DNA of 64,000 nucleotides from an uncultured Blastocatellia bacterium. GTDB lineage: Bacteria; Acidobacteriota; Blastocatellia; Pyrinomonadales; Pyrinomonadaceae. Positions 53,640 through 62,821 of the stretch are shown piece by piece. Below the pieces are notes generated by a model, which was not told the origin of the DNA, did not search any database, and saw nothing but the letters and a program-made list of their open reading frames with translations. The position numbers and the translations under genes are program-made. The stretch's first letter is position 1. The number at the start of each line of letters is the position of its first letter. The DNA lies in assembly GCA_946480785.1 (NCBI GenBank), contig CAMLLD010000007.1, positions 1 through 64,000 of the forward strand, read 5' to 3'.

Positions 53640-54482
53640 TTACCAACCGCCGAGGCCGAAGATGCGCGCGAAATTGAGCACGTTCGAGAAGGCGAGCACC
53701 TGTTGCACCTTCTTCAGTTTGTTTCCGGGAACGAGGATCTGATCGCCCGGCACGAGGTAAGTCGTGTCGGCAGCCTTGCCTTTGTAAACGGCCGAGACAT
53801 TTACCGGAATCTGCGCCAACACGCCGTTCTGGCCGCGGCGCAGCACGGTGACCTTACTCTTGTCGCCGGTGCCCAGCACTCCGCCGGCTTCCGCGATTGC
53901 TTCGGTGACGGTCATGCGGTGACTCATCAGGCGAACGCCGGGTTGCGCCACATCGCCGACGATGCTGTAACGATAAGATCCGGCTTTGTCGATCGAGACG
54001 GTCACTTGCGGATCGATGATGAACTCGTCGTATTTCTTCTTGATGACCTCGGCCACTTCGTCGACGGTCTTGCCGTTAACGAAAACGCCGCCCGGAATGA
54101 GCGCCAGCGAAATGCGGCCACTCGGCGGAACCGTGACGCCGGAGCGCGAATACCGCGGCTGATTGAAGACCTCGATCGAAATCACGTCTTCCGGTCCCAG
54201 CTTGTAGGTGCTGAAGAAGTTGTTGTAGTACGGATCGATCGCGGCGGCTTCCGACATCTGCTCTTTGCGATTAGCGGTGATGTCGTCGGAAACATCCGAG
54301 GGCGGGCGCGATGTATCGTCCGGCTCGAGCCGATCGGTGTTGCCGGCGGGCTTTTGCGCCGTCGTTGTCGTGCGCGGCCGCGCCTTTTGCTGATCGTCCT
54401 GCGTCTGGGCCGCGCTGCTGATCGCTGCCGCGATTAGGACCACTACGATTCCCAACGCCGTCAATTTGTCGTTCTTCTTCAT
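53640..54482 (-). CDS. Polysaccharide export protein (Wza/SLBB family)
   Basis: A 280-residue outer-membrane auxiliary protein for polysaccharide export. A signal peptide (LTALGIVVVLIAAAISSAAQ) is followed by a Poly_export domain (about 95-175; GPEDVISIEVFNQPRYSRSG, then GRISLALIPGG) and an SLBB domain (about 180-265; YRYSIVGDVAQPGVRLMSHR, then LVPGDQILVP). ATG 54482 is used because GGAGGTGGAG precedes it. It lacks the C-terminal amphipathic helix of E. coli Wza, as in the EpsA/PEP-CTERM-type export proteins. Confidence 0.9.
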   Translation of the reverse strand: MKKNDKLTALGIVVVLIAAAISSAAQTQDDQQKARPRTTTTAQKPAGNTDRLEPDDTSRPPSDVSDDITANRKEQMSEAAAIDPYYNNFFSTYKLGPEDVISIEVFNQPRYSRSGVTVPPSGRISLALIPGGVFVNGKTVDEVAEVIKKKYDEFIIDPQVTVSIDKAGSYRYSIVGDVAQPGVRLMSHRMTVTEAIAEAGGVLGTGDKSKVTVLRRGQNGVLAQIPVNVSAVYKGKAADTTYLVPGDQILVPGNKLKKVQQVLAFSNVLNFARIFGLGGW

Positions 54483-54506
54483 CTCCACCTCCAAAGCCGC
54501 GAACGA

Positions 54507-55895
54507 TCACTGGGCCCCACGGCCAAACAGAATGATCTTCACGGTCTCAAACAAAATAATTGCATCGAAGACCAGCCCGTGATTTTTGATGTAGAACAGG
54601 TCGTATTGCAGCTTCTGCCGCGCGTCTTCGATGGATGCGCCATAGGGATACTTGATCTGCGCCCAACCGGTGAGTCCGGGCGCAATCAAATGGCGCTGTT
54701 CGTAATAAGGGATCTCTTCAGCCAACTGCGCGACGAAATGCGGCCGCTCAGGGCGCGGGCCGACGAAATTCATTTCGCCTTTGAGAATGTTCCAGAATTG
54801 CGGAATCTCGTCGATGCGAATCTTGCGAATGATGCGGCCGACGCGCGTCGTGCGGTCGTCGCCTTTCTGCGCCCAAACCGGTCCTTCTTTCTCGGCGTCA
54901 ACCCGCATCGAGCGAAACTTCGTCAGGACAAACGGCCGTCCATTTTTACCGACGCGTTCCTGCTTGTAGAAGACTGGACCACGGGATTCGAGTTTGATGA
55001 GGATCGCCGTCACGATGATAATCGGCAGCGCGAGCAGCGTGCCGATCAAAGCCGCGAGACGATGCACTGCGGTGCGCGCGAACGAAGCGAATCGTTTTTG
55101 CCGTCCCGGGCCCGTAAAGATCAACCACGACGGACGAATCATGCTCAGCGAAACGCGCCCGGTGATGCGCTCGTAAAACGCGGCGCCTTCTTCAATCGAA
55201 ACACTGCCGGTCAAACTCAGTTGCAGCAGTTTGTCAGTCGGAAATTGTCCGCGACGCTCGCCCATCGCCACGACGATGCGATCGACGTCTTCACGCGCGA
55301 CGATCTCGCCGAGCTCGTCGGTCAAACCGATCACGCGGGGATTGATCAGGCTCTTGCCGAGTAGTTCGGAATCAGTGCCGATGAAACCGACGACGCGATA
55401 ACCCGCGTCGGGCCGGCTCAAAACTTCACGCGCGACTTCCACCGCGGCGTCGCCCGAACCAACGATCAGGATGCGTTCGCCGAAACCCGGATGGCCCAGC
55501 ACCCAGTGAATCGACACGCGCCACGCGACCATGAACGTCAACGCGAGCGGCAACGCGATTAGCGCGATGCTGCGACCTAGCATCAACGGCGAATAGAAGT
55601 AGAAAGAGAGTGCGAGCGCGATCCAGGCGAGACCGAGTGCCTGCACGAGCCGCAACACGAGCTCGCGGCGATCGTGCATCACGACGAAGTCGTAGAGATC
55701 GAAGAGATAGAAAGCCGCGATACAAAAACCCGTCGCCACGCCGGCTTTCCAGTAGGCGTGCTTCATTACAAGCTCGTAATAAGCGTTCACGGCGCCGACG
55801 CGCAGATAGACCGCGGCGATGATCGCCACGTAGACCAGTGCTGCTTCACCGAAAAGCAGCAGCAGGGTGCGCCCATTTAACCGGAGCACTCTCAC
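54507..55895 (-). CDS. Undecaprenyl-phosphate sugar phosphotransferase (EPS-initiating, EpsB/WbaP-like)
   Basis: A 462-residue inner-membrane enzyme that starts repeat-unit synthesis by moving a sugar phosphate to undecaprenyl phosphate. Four N-terminal membrane segments, then a CoA-binding-like Rossmann region (about 140-240; ERILIVGSGDAAVEVAREVL), one more membrane segment and the catalytic bacterial sugar transferase domain: PVFYKQERVGKNGRPFVLTK, FRSMRVDAE, DEIPQFWNILKGEMNFVGPR and RPERPHF. It is the type found in exosortase loci. Its start overlaps the kinase gene stop by four bases. Confidence 0.92.
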   Translation of the reverse strand: MRVLRLNGRTLLLLFGEAALVYVAIIAAVYLRVGAVNAYYELVMKHAYWKAGVATGFCIAAFYLFDLYDFVVMHDRRELVLRLVQALGLAWIALALSFYFYSPLMLGRSIALIALPLALTFMVAWRVSIHWVLGHPGFGERILIVGSGDAAVEVAREVLSRPDAGYRVVGFIGTDSELLGKSLINPRVIGLTDELGEIVAREDVDRIVVAMGERRGQFPTDKLLQLSLTGSVSIEEGAAFYERITGRVSLSMIRPSWLIFTGPGRQKRFASFARTAVHRLAALIGTLLALPIIIVTAILIKLESRGPVFYKQERVGKNGRPFVLTKFRSMRVDAEKEGPVWAQKGDDRTTRVGRIIRKIRIDEIPQFWNILKGEMNFVGPRPERPHFVAQLAEEIPYYEQRHLIAPGLTGWAQIKYPYGASIEDARQKLQYDLFYIKNHGLVFDAIILFETVKIILFGRGAQ

Positions 55896-57010
55896 TGAAC
55901 GATTGCGACCTCCTCTTCCGGATGACCGCCGGGCAGCGGCGAGCCGTTGCCGTTGGTCTTGTCGGCCTGAACTTCAGCGTCGCGTTTTGAATAGCGATAC
56001 TGGTAGTAGTAGCTCGTCGCCTCGGGTTGTTCTTCAGCGCGATTGAGCACGACGCCGAGCACACGCTCGCGCGGAATCTGCTCGAGCAGTTTGTCGACGA
56101 CGGAGTAACGTGTTTTGCCGGCGCGTACGACAAGCATGGCACCATCGGCGCGACTCATCAGTACGTTTGCGTCCGTAAAGATGCCGAGCGGCGGCGCGTC
56201 GATGATGATGTAGTCGAACATGCGGCGGGCTTCGTTGAGCACGCGCGTGTATTTCGGACCGGAAAGAAGTTCGGCGACGTCGTCGCGCGGGCGTCCGCCG
56301 GGCAGCAGGTAAAGACCGGCGGGATCGAGCCGCACGATGGCGTCTTCGAGGCTGATCTGATCGCCGAGCACTTCGGAAAGACCGACGGGCGCTTCGATGC
56401 CGAAGTAATCGGTGGCGCACGGGCGGCGCAGGTCGCTGTCGATCACGAGCGCGCGGACGCCGTCCGTTTGGGCCAAAAGCCAACCGAGATTCAACGCTGT
56501 CAGAGTCTTGCCTTCGCCCACGCCGGCGCTGGTGATGACGAACGCGCGCATTTGCATGCGCTCACCGGCTTGGAGGATGCGCGTGCGCAGCGAGCGAAAC
56601 TGTTCGCAGTAGGCGGAACGCGGCTGGCTAATCGCGACAAGATGTGGTTCGACGCGCGCAGGAGAAATGTCATAGCTGACAAATCCTCCGGCGCGCGTCG
56701 CCCCGGCAGCGTCCAAAGTTGCCCCAGCATCACGCGAAGCAAATCCGGCGGGGAGTGCCGACCCGTCGGGTACATCCGCAGTGTGCGCAGAGGACGCTGA
56801 AGTGTGCGCCGCCTCTTTCGAGGCCTCTTTCGAGATGGCCATGATGGTTGAGGAGGCGAATAGCTGCTCCTCGACCTCTTTGGCGGAAGGCGAGCCGGCG
56901 ATGCCGGATCCTTCGCTACGGCGCTCGGGATTCTTTGGTGTTGGTCGTTTAGCCGCGTTGCCGTTATCAGCAGCGCTGGTTTTTCTAATCGCGTCGAATA
57001 CTCTTCCCAT
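55892..57010 (-). CDS. Bacterial tyrosine autokinase of the exosortase/EPS locus (CpsD/CapB type)
   Basis: A 372-residue cytoplasmic BY-kinase. The N-terminal ~125 residues are Ala/Ser-rich and disordered. The kinase domain has Walker A in SAGVGEGKTLTALNLG, Walker A' in ALVIDSDLRRP and Walker B in YIIIDAPPLGIF. A C-terminal tyrosine cluster (SYYYQYRY) is the autophosphorylation site. It controls polymer length through the Wzz-type partner encoded three genes upstream. The separate kinase and Wzz genes match the PEP-CTERM-locus arrangement rather than the fused proteobacterial Wzc. Confidence 0.9.
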   Translation of the reverse strand: MGRVFDAIRKTSAADNGNAAKRPTPKNPERRSEGSGIAGSPSAKEVEEQLFASSTIMAISKEASKEAAHTSASSAHTADVPDGSALPAGFASRDAGATLDAAGATRAGGFVSYDISPARVEPHLVAISQPRSAYCEQFRSLRTRILQAGERMQMRAFVITSAGVGEGKTLTALNLGWLLAQTDGVRALVIDSDLRRPCATDYFGIEAPVGLSEVLGDQISLEDAIVRLDPAGLYLLPGGRPRDDVAELLSGPKYTRVLNEARRMFDYIIIDAPPLGIFTDANVLMSRADGAMLVVRAGKTRYSVVDKLLEQIPRERVLGVVLNRAEEQPEATSYYYQYRYSKRDAEVQADKTNGNGSPLPGGHPEEEVAIVQ

Positions 57011-57050
57011 TAGTCACCTCTCAGTAAGCGATCCGCAGATCGCGGATTGC

Positions 57051-57974
57051 TTAGCTCTCTTTCTCCACGGCCGTGCCGGCGGCCCACAGTTCCGCTTCGC
57101 CCGCGGGCGAGAAGATCTTGGTGGGGGCCTCGCGTTCCACCGCCGTCGGCATGCCGGCGTTCTGGCGCGGCAACATGTCGAAGGTTTCCGCAACCTCCTC
57201 GATGATTGCCTTGCTGATCACTTGCTCGCCGGCCGCGTAACCCGCCAGCAACGCGTTGTCGCAAAGGTTGTTGATGTTGCGTGGAATACCTTCGGAACAA
57301 CGGAAGATGAAGTCCACCGCCGCCGGCGAAAAGATGTCGGTGCGTTCGGCGCCCGCCACCAGCAGCCGCGAAATGATGTAACGGTCGGTTTCCTCGACGT
57401 TCGGCAAAGCCTTGATCACGCAACGCAGCGCGATGCGCTGTTTGAGCTGGCGCAGGTCGGGGTTGTTGAGCACTTCGCGCAACTCCGGCTGGCCCGTCAA
57501 CACGATCTGCAACTGCTTCGCCGTGTTTGATTCGAAGTTTGACAACAAGCGGATCTCTTCGAGCACGTGCGCCGATAAACCCTGCGCTTCGTCGACGATT
57601 AGCACGGTCCGCAAACCGCGCGAATGTCTCGACTCCAAAGCCCGGCCCAACTCCAGCAACAACTCCGCTTTCGTTTCCCACTTCTGCACGTCGAGCAACG
57701 AAGCCACGTGCTGGTAAAACTCGGGCACTGACAAACGCGGATTGAAGATGTAAGCAACGAGCACGGTGCGGTCCAGGCGCTGCATCATCCAGCGCAGGAT
57801 CGTCGTCTTTCCCGTGCCGACTTCGCCCGTCACGACGACCAGTCCCTTACCGCTCTCAATGCCGTAGTGCAGGTTGGCCATCACTTCCGTGTGCGACGGA
57901 GTGAAGTAGATAAAGCGCGGATCGGGAGTCAGCGCGAAAGGTAATTCTTTTAGTCCGTAAAATTCTGCGTACAC
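57051..57974 (-). CDS. Exosortase-locus AAA ATPase (ExeA/GspA-like)
   Basis: A 307-residue AAA+ ATPase. MYAEFYGLKELPFALTPDPR is the usual start for this family. Walker A is in VVTGEVGTGKTTILRWM, Walker B in TVLIVDEAQGLS, and sensor/arginine regions in LTGQPELREVLN and GIPRNINNLCDNAL. Family members occur in nearly all PEP-CTERM/exosortase loci and in type II secretion (ExeA, which also has a peptidoglycan-binding domain absent here). It probably powers assembly or remodelling of the EPS/sorting apparatus. Confidence 0.9.
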   Translation of the reverse strand: MYAEFYGLKELPFALTPDPRFIYFTPSHTEVMANLHYGIESGKGLVVVTGEVGTGKTTILRWMMQRLDRTVLVAYIFNPRLSVPEFYQHVASLLDVQKWETKAELLLELGRALESRHSRGLRTVLIVDEAQGLSAHVLEEIRLLSNFESNTAKQLQIVLTGQPELREVLNNPDLRQLKQRIALRCVIKALPNVEETDRYIISRLLVAGAERTDIFSPAAVDFIFRCSEGIPRNINNLCDNALLAGYAAGEQVISKAIIEEVAETFDMLPRQNAGMPTAVEREAPTKIFSPAGEAELWAAGTAVEKES

Positions 57975-57999
57975 TCTTTATGCCTCCAGTGCAGTCTCT

Positions 58000-59631
58000 T
58001 TACGCGCGTCCCGACGACTGCGACAGGATTTCAAAAACGTGAGTGAGTTTGAGGGCCAGAATGAGCAGCGGAATACTGATCACTGTAGCTACCATTCCCG
58101 CCGCCAGCAGTAAACGCCGGCGACGCGGAATCGCGCGCGCTTCCTGCGGCGTCAGCAGCTCAGGCACGGCAATCAGCACGGGCAAACCGGTGTAGTGGCG
58201 TGCGTCTTCGCTGTTTTCGATCGTCAGCAGACGCGGAAACTCGAAGAGCGCCGTCAGAAACAGCCCGAGACCCAGGCCGGCAACAACACCCATCACCGCC
58301 AGCATGAGACGCTTCGGCGCAACCGGGTCCTGCGGCAGGTTCGCGGGGTCGACGACTACGATGCTCTCGCTTTGTTGCTGGGAGGCGGCGTCGACGCCGA
58401 GCGAAATCTTCTGTTGCTGATCGAGCAGTTTGTCGTAAGCGGCTTTCTTCGTTTGGTATTCGCGTTCGATCGCGCTTAGTTGGACGTCCGCGCCTGGGAC
58501 CTTGTTGATTCGCTCAGTGATCTGCGCGATCTGCTGTTCGCTGTCGTCGAGCATTTTCTGTTGCCGCTTCATTTCTGAATCGACATTCTTCATCTCCGCT
58601 TCGATCGCGCCCGCTTGCATGTCGGGCATGCCCTCCAGCTTCTTCGCTCGCTCGGCGATGCGTTCTTTCCACTCAGCGATCTGCTGATCCATTTCCTTCT
58701 GCACGGACTCGATCTGTTCTTTCTTGGCGATCACATCGGGATGGTTGTCCTTGTACTGCGTTTGCAACTGGCGCAGTTCGGCTTGCAGGTCGGCTTTACG
58801 TTTTACCAGTTCAGCCCAACCCATGGTCGTCTTGGGATCCGTCGTGTTCTCAGCGATGGTTTCCTTGGTTTGCTCGGTCTGTTTTTTAACGAGCGATAGC
58901 TGCGTCGCGAGGGTGGACCGGCGATCCTGCAAACGTCCGACCTCGGCGATGAGTGCTTTCTGTGATTCGCGCAGGCCTGTTAATTGGCTCAGGAGCGAGC
59001 TCGCTTCCGAAGGCAGAGTGCCGATGTTTTGCTGCATGAAGTCGAGCCGCTTCTGATCTATCTTGTCGAGTTCTTCTTTAGTTTGCGCGACCTGTGCGTC
59101 GATAAAATTCTTCGCTGAAACGCCGGAGTTGATCGTGGCGCTGGTCTGTTCGTTGATGTACTTGCTGGCCAGCTCCGTCGTCACTGCCTGCGTGAGTTTC
59201 GGATCGCGATAGCGATATTTGATATCGAAACCGTCGGTGATGTCGCGACGGCTCGTGTTGACCTGGACGTCGATGTCGTGGCGCATGATGCCGATGATCG
59301 ATTCCATCGCTTCACCACGCTGACGCTCTTTCGCGTAGAGGTCGTATTTTTTGACTAGCGGTTCGAGCGAACTGCGGCTGGTTACGACTTGCGCGATGCT
59401 CGAGAGTTGTCGCGTCAAAGTGTCTTCATTGACAGTGGGAATGACGCTTTCCGGAAGCGTCGCGGGTTTCACCACGATGAGCGTGCTCGACTCGTAAACG
59501 TTCGGCAGCCGCAACACGACCCAGCCTACGGCTGAAGCGACCGCGATGACTGGAAGAATGATCAGCCACTTACGTCGCTTGAGGATCTTCAGGTATTCAC
59601 CGGGGGTTCGTTGCCGAAATTGAACGCTCAT
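58000..59631 (-). CDS. Wzz-type polysaccharide chain-length determinant
   Basis: A 543-residue inner-membrane co-polymerase. An N-terminal membrane segment (WLIILPVIAVASAVGWVVL) and a C-terminal one (LLLAAGMVATVISIPLLILA) bracket a long periplasmic region. The Wzz/GNVR start FRQRTPGEYLKILKRRKW is clear. About residues 180-390 are predicted coiled coil (KKQTEQTKETIAENTTDPKT, then ELRQLQTQYKDNH). The Pro-rich motif before the last segment (VVDPANLPQDPVAPKRLML) is typical. It has no fused kinase; the tyrosine kinase is encoded separately in the same operon. Confidence 0.92.
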   Translation of the reverse strand: MSVQFRQRTPGEYLKILKRRKWLIILPVIAVASAVGWVVLRLPNVYESSTLIVVKPATLPESVIPTVNEDTLTRQLSSIAQVVTSRSSLEPLVKKYDLYAKERQRGEAMESIIGIMRHDIDVQVNTSRRDITDGFDIKYRYRDPKLTQAVTTELASKYINEQTSATINSGVSAKNFIDAQVAQTKEELDKIDQKRLDFMQQNIGTLPSEASSLLSQLTGLRESQKALIAEVGRLQDRRSTLATQLSLVKKQTEQTKETIAENTTDPKTTMGWAELVKRKADLQAELRQLQTQYKDNHPDVIAKKEQIESVQKEMDQQIAEWKERIAERAKKLEGMPDMQAGAIEAEMKNVDSEMKRQQKMLDDSEQQIAQITERINKVPGADVQLSAIEREYQTKKAAYDKLLDQQQKISLGVDAASQQQSESIVVVDPANLPQDPVAPKRLMLAVMGVVAGLGLGLFLTALFEFPRLLTIENSEDARHYTGLPVLIAVPELLTPQEARAIPRRRRLLLAAGMVATVISIPLLILALKLTHVFEILSQSSGRA

Positions 59632-59679
59632 GTTTCCACTCCTCTTCTGCTAAAACCAACTCGTCCTAAACCAAGGGAT

Positions 59680-62073
59680 TTACAAAGTCGCGAGGGCTTT
59701 CTTGGCTTCCTCTGCGTCAGCGAAAGGTTTCTTCTCGGCGAGACGTAGCGCCGCTTCGAGCTCGCGGCGTGAACCATCCTTATCGCCTTTTCCTTTCAAA
59801 GCCATGCCGAGATGGTAGCGATAAGTTGCGCTCGGCACTCCGTTCATCGCGCGCGCCGCCGCTTCGTCGAGATTGACTGCTTTTTGCAACTGCTCAACGG
59901 CTGCCGCATACAGGTTCTTCTTGTAGTAAACCCAACCGAGCGTGTCGGCGTAGCCGGCCACGTCCGGATTTCTCTGGACCACTGACTGCGCGAGTCGCAC
60001 GGCTTCATCGGGATTGCCTTTGCCGACCGCAGCCCACATCCAGGCAAGATTGTTTCCGGCGATGGAGGCATTCTGATCCAGCTCCAACGCTTTGCGGTAA
60101 TTCTGCTCGGCGGCGTCGTAGTTCTGACGTCCGTCTTCAAGCATGCCGATCAACGTGTAGACCGACGGATTGTCGGGCCTGATGGCGAGAATCTTTTTGT
60201 ACTCGGCAATCGCGCGATCTTCCTGCTTCGTGCTGATGAAGATTGCGGCGAGCGCTGAATACGCGCGCAAGTAATTCGGATCGATTTCCAGCGCGCGGCG
60301 GTACTCGGCTTCGGCAGCCTGCGCGTTGCTTTGGAACCCGTAAACCTGTCCCTTCAGGAAGTGAAGCCAGGCAACATTCGGATACTGGCTCAAGGCCTGA
60401 TCGACGCGGCTTTGCGCCTTGTCGAGTTCCTTGTTGCTTGCATACTGCCGGGTCAATCCGTCGAGCGCGATGAAGTTAGTGGCGTCGACGCTAAGCGCGT
60501 TCTCAAACGCCGCTATCGCATCCTGCGGTTTGTTCTCCGCAATCGCCGTGAAAGCGAGATTGTTGTAGACGTTTGGATCGCCCGGCGCCATCTGGCGGGC
60601 GGTTTCAAAGTCCTGACGCGCGGCCGGGAAATTCTTCTCCTGAATTTGCGCCGCGCCGCGAGCGAGATAAGACTTTTCCGCCAGTTCGGCGAGTTGCGCC
60701 GCTGAGATGTCGCGATCCGGCGTCGCCTTGCTCAAACGACCGAGTAAGTCTGTGGCCTGAGCAATCGTCAACTTCGAGTTTCCGCTCGACATCGTGACCT
60801 GCAAAGTCATCGCCTTCGCCGGAATGAAGTCCGAATAGTTTCTTTCCAGTTCACCAGCGAACGAGCGCGCTTTATCGAGATCGCCCAGATTTAAATTTGC
60901 CTGGGCCATGTAGTACAGCCCGGCGCGCGAAGTCGGTTCCTGGCGCAACACTTCGTTGAGATCTTCGATCGCGGCCTTGAGTCCGTTCGGCTGGTTGTCT
61001 TTCATGCGGATGCGGGCGCGCAGCAGTAACGCCTGGCGATCGTGCTGGTCCTTTTTCAACGCTTCTTCCATCTGCGCGGTCGCGCCTTGCACGTCGCCAT
61101 TCCGCAACAGGATCTCGCCGAGCCGGTAGCGGCCTTCCATGTAATCGGGGGCCTTCGCGAGAATGTCCTTGTAAATCTTCACCGCCTCGTCCGTACGATT
61201 GGTGAAGACGTAGAACTCAGCCAACACCGCCTGGTTTTCCGGCTTCTCGCCGTCCAGTGCTGATAACTCTTTGAAGGTGTTCTCCGCTTTGTCGAATTGT
61301 TTGTTGACGAGATAGAAACTCGCGAGCGTGAAACGCGCGTTGCGATCCTTTGGACCAACCTCGATGGCTTTCGTCAGCTCCGCTTCGGCTTCCGGCAGAC
61401 GATTGCCCTGCGTAAGAAACTTGCCGTACTCGGAGTGGGCCAGCGCGGAGTTGCCGTCGATCGAGATCGCTTTCTTGTAGAGATCTTCGGCTTTATTGCG
61501 TTCACCTGTGACGATGTAGAACTTCGCGAGGCTGAGATACGACTCAACTCGGTTCGGGTTCAGTTCGACGGCGTGATTCAGTTCGGCGAAGGCTTTGTCA
61601 CGATCGTTGCGGGTAAACAAAATACTACCCATCAGGATGTGACCTTCGATGTTGTTTGGATCGTGTTCGATAATTTCTTTGGCGAGGCGTTCCGCTTCGT
61701 CGATGAGTTGCGCCTGTCCCTTGCTGAAGGCGAGGTAGTAATTGCCGAGCTTGATGCGGGCGTCGAGATTGTTCTTGTCGAGATCAACCGTGCGCCGCAG
61801 CTCGTCGACCATTTCCGGAAAACGCTGCAGTCCTTCGAAAGCCTGAGCGAGACCCCAATGCGCCGCGGCCATGTTGCCGTCGATCTGAAGCGCGCCGCGA
61901 TACTCGAGCGAGGCTTCCTGATACTTCTGGTCTTTCAGGTAAGCGTCGCCGCGTCTGACGTGTTCGGATTTGGCTTTCTCTGCGTTCGTGCAGCCGCTCA
62001 AGGCGAGGACTGCCAGCAGGAGGACACAAAGGAGCGATGGATAAATGCGGAAACCGCAGCACTCTTTTCTCAT
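59680..62073 (-). CDS. Large TPR lipoprotein of the exosortase locus (PrsT-like)
   Basis: A 797-residue protein with a lipobox (LALSGC) after the signal peptide, then about 18-20 TPR repeats along almost its whole length (for example ASLEYRGALQIDGNMAAAHW, ELNHAVELNPNRVESYLSLA, EYRRALEIDPNYLRAYSALA, NYRKALELDQNASIAGNNLA). PEP-CTERM loci usually carry a TPR lipoprotein of this size (PrsT), thought to act in polymer secretion across the periplasm. It is separated from epsI by about 100 bases and from wzz by 48. Confidence 0.9.
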   Translation of the reverse strand: MRKECCGFRIYPSLLCVLLLAVLALSGCTNAEKAKSEHVRRGDAYLKDQKYQEASLEYRGALQIDGNMAAAHWGLAQAFEGLQRFPEMVDELRRTVDLDKNNLDARIKLGNYYLAFSKGQAQLIDEAERLAKEIIEHDPNNIEGHILMGSILFTRNDRDKAFAELNHAVELNPNRVESYLSLAKFYIVTGERNKAEDLYKKAISIDGNSALAHSEYGKFLTQGNRLPEAEAELTKAIEVGPKDRNARFTLASFYLVNKQFDKAENTFKELSALDGEKPENQAVLAEFYVFTNRTDEAVKIYKDILAKAPDYMEGRYRLGEILLRNGDVQGATAQMEEALKKDQHDRQALLLRARIRMKDNQPNGLKAAIEDLNEVLRQEPTSRAGLYYMAQANLNLGDLDKARSFAGELERNYSDFIPAKAMTLQVTMSSGNSKLTIAQATDLLGRLSKATPDRDISAAQLAELAEKSYLARGAAQIQEKNFPAARQDFETARQMAPGDPNVYNNLAFTAIAENKPQDAIAAFENALSVDATNFIALDGLTRQYASNKELDKAQSRVDQALSQYPNVAWLHFLKGQVYGFQSNAQAAEAEYRRALEIDPNYLRAYSALAAIFISTKQEDRAIAEYKKILAIRPDNPSVYTLIGMLEDGRQNYDAAEQNYRKALELDQNASIAGNNLAWMWAAVGKGNPDEAVRLAQSVVQRNPDVAGYADTLGWVYYKKNLYAAAVEQLQKAVNLDEAAARAMNGVPSATYRYHLGMALKGKGDKDGSRRELEAALRLAEKKPFADAEEAKKALATL

Positions 62074-62170
62074 ATTTTCCCTCTTACTCTACTTCGCGAC
62101 TCAGCGGGCAAGGCCGGGTCGCATTACTCACTACACAATTACTAAATTTTCAATTCCAACCCGTTTTCCA

Positions 62171-62821
62171 TTAATTCGGGACAAACTCCGGTAAGGCCGC
62201 CGCGGCCTGCGCCGCGAGGTCTTTTGCCGACGCCAGCGCCGTCGCTTCGGAATTGCCGAGCGGCACCGTCACGCGCACCAGCGCGCCGTCTGAGCGACGC
62301 AACCGAACGCTGTCGATAACCGTGTAAACCTTCCCCCAATACTCGCTCGCTACGCTGCGCCCGCGACCCTGGTACCAGTAGATCATCAGGCTCTTGTATT
62401 CACCGTTTTGCAGCACGTACTTGTTCGCATTGAAGCTCTTGCCGTTGGGCAGCGAAATCAGCACCTTGTCGGGACTCGTCAGCGTCCAGCCCGAGCCGGG
62501 CAAGCAGTTCAACGGGCTGTGATACGACGCGCCGTCGCGCTGGCTGGCGTAGTAACCGACGTAAAAATTGCCTGACGTTCCGTCCGGCCGGCTGAAGTCG
62601 CGCAGCAGGTAATCACTCGCGCGCAGTACCTTCATCGTAGGCTCGTCGAGGATTTGATCGGGCTTGCTCTTGCGCCATTGTCCCACTTGCTCGGGAAAGT
62701 TTTTCAACGGCTGGCGGTCCACATGCGCCTCGCCGAGATACGCCCAGGTGTTGACGAGAACGCCGGTTACGACGATCGCCACCAGTAAAACCGCAAAACG
62801 CACTGCAGACGACTTGTTCAT
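62171..62821 (-). CDS. epsI: EpsI family exosortase-associated protein
   Basis: A 216-residue protein with one N-terminal membrane segment (FAVLLVAIVVTGVLVNTWAY) and the EpsI signature: FYVGYYASQRDGASYHSPLN followed by CLPGSGW, and IYWYQGRGR further on. In many genomes this domain is fused to the C-terminus of the exosortase; here it is separate, and its start overlaps the exosortase stop by four bases. It is needed with exosortase for EPS in known systems. Confidence 0.92.
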   Translation of the reverse strand: MNKSSAVRFAVLLVAIVVTGVLVNTWAYLGEAHVDRQPLKNFPEQVGQWRKSKPDQILDEPTMKVLRASDYLLRDFSRPDGTSGNFYVGYYASQRDGASYHSPLNCLPGSGWTLTSPDKVLISLPNGKSFNANKYVLQNGEYKSLMIYWYQGRGRSVASEYWGKVYTVIDSVRLRRSDGALVRVTVPLGNSEATALASAKDLAAQAAAALPEFVPN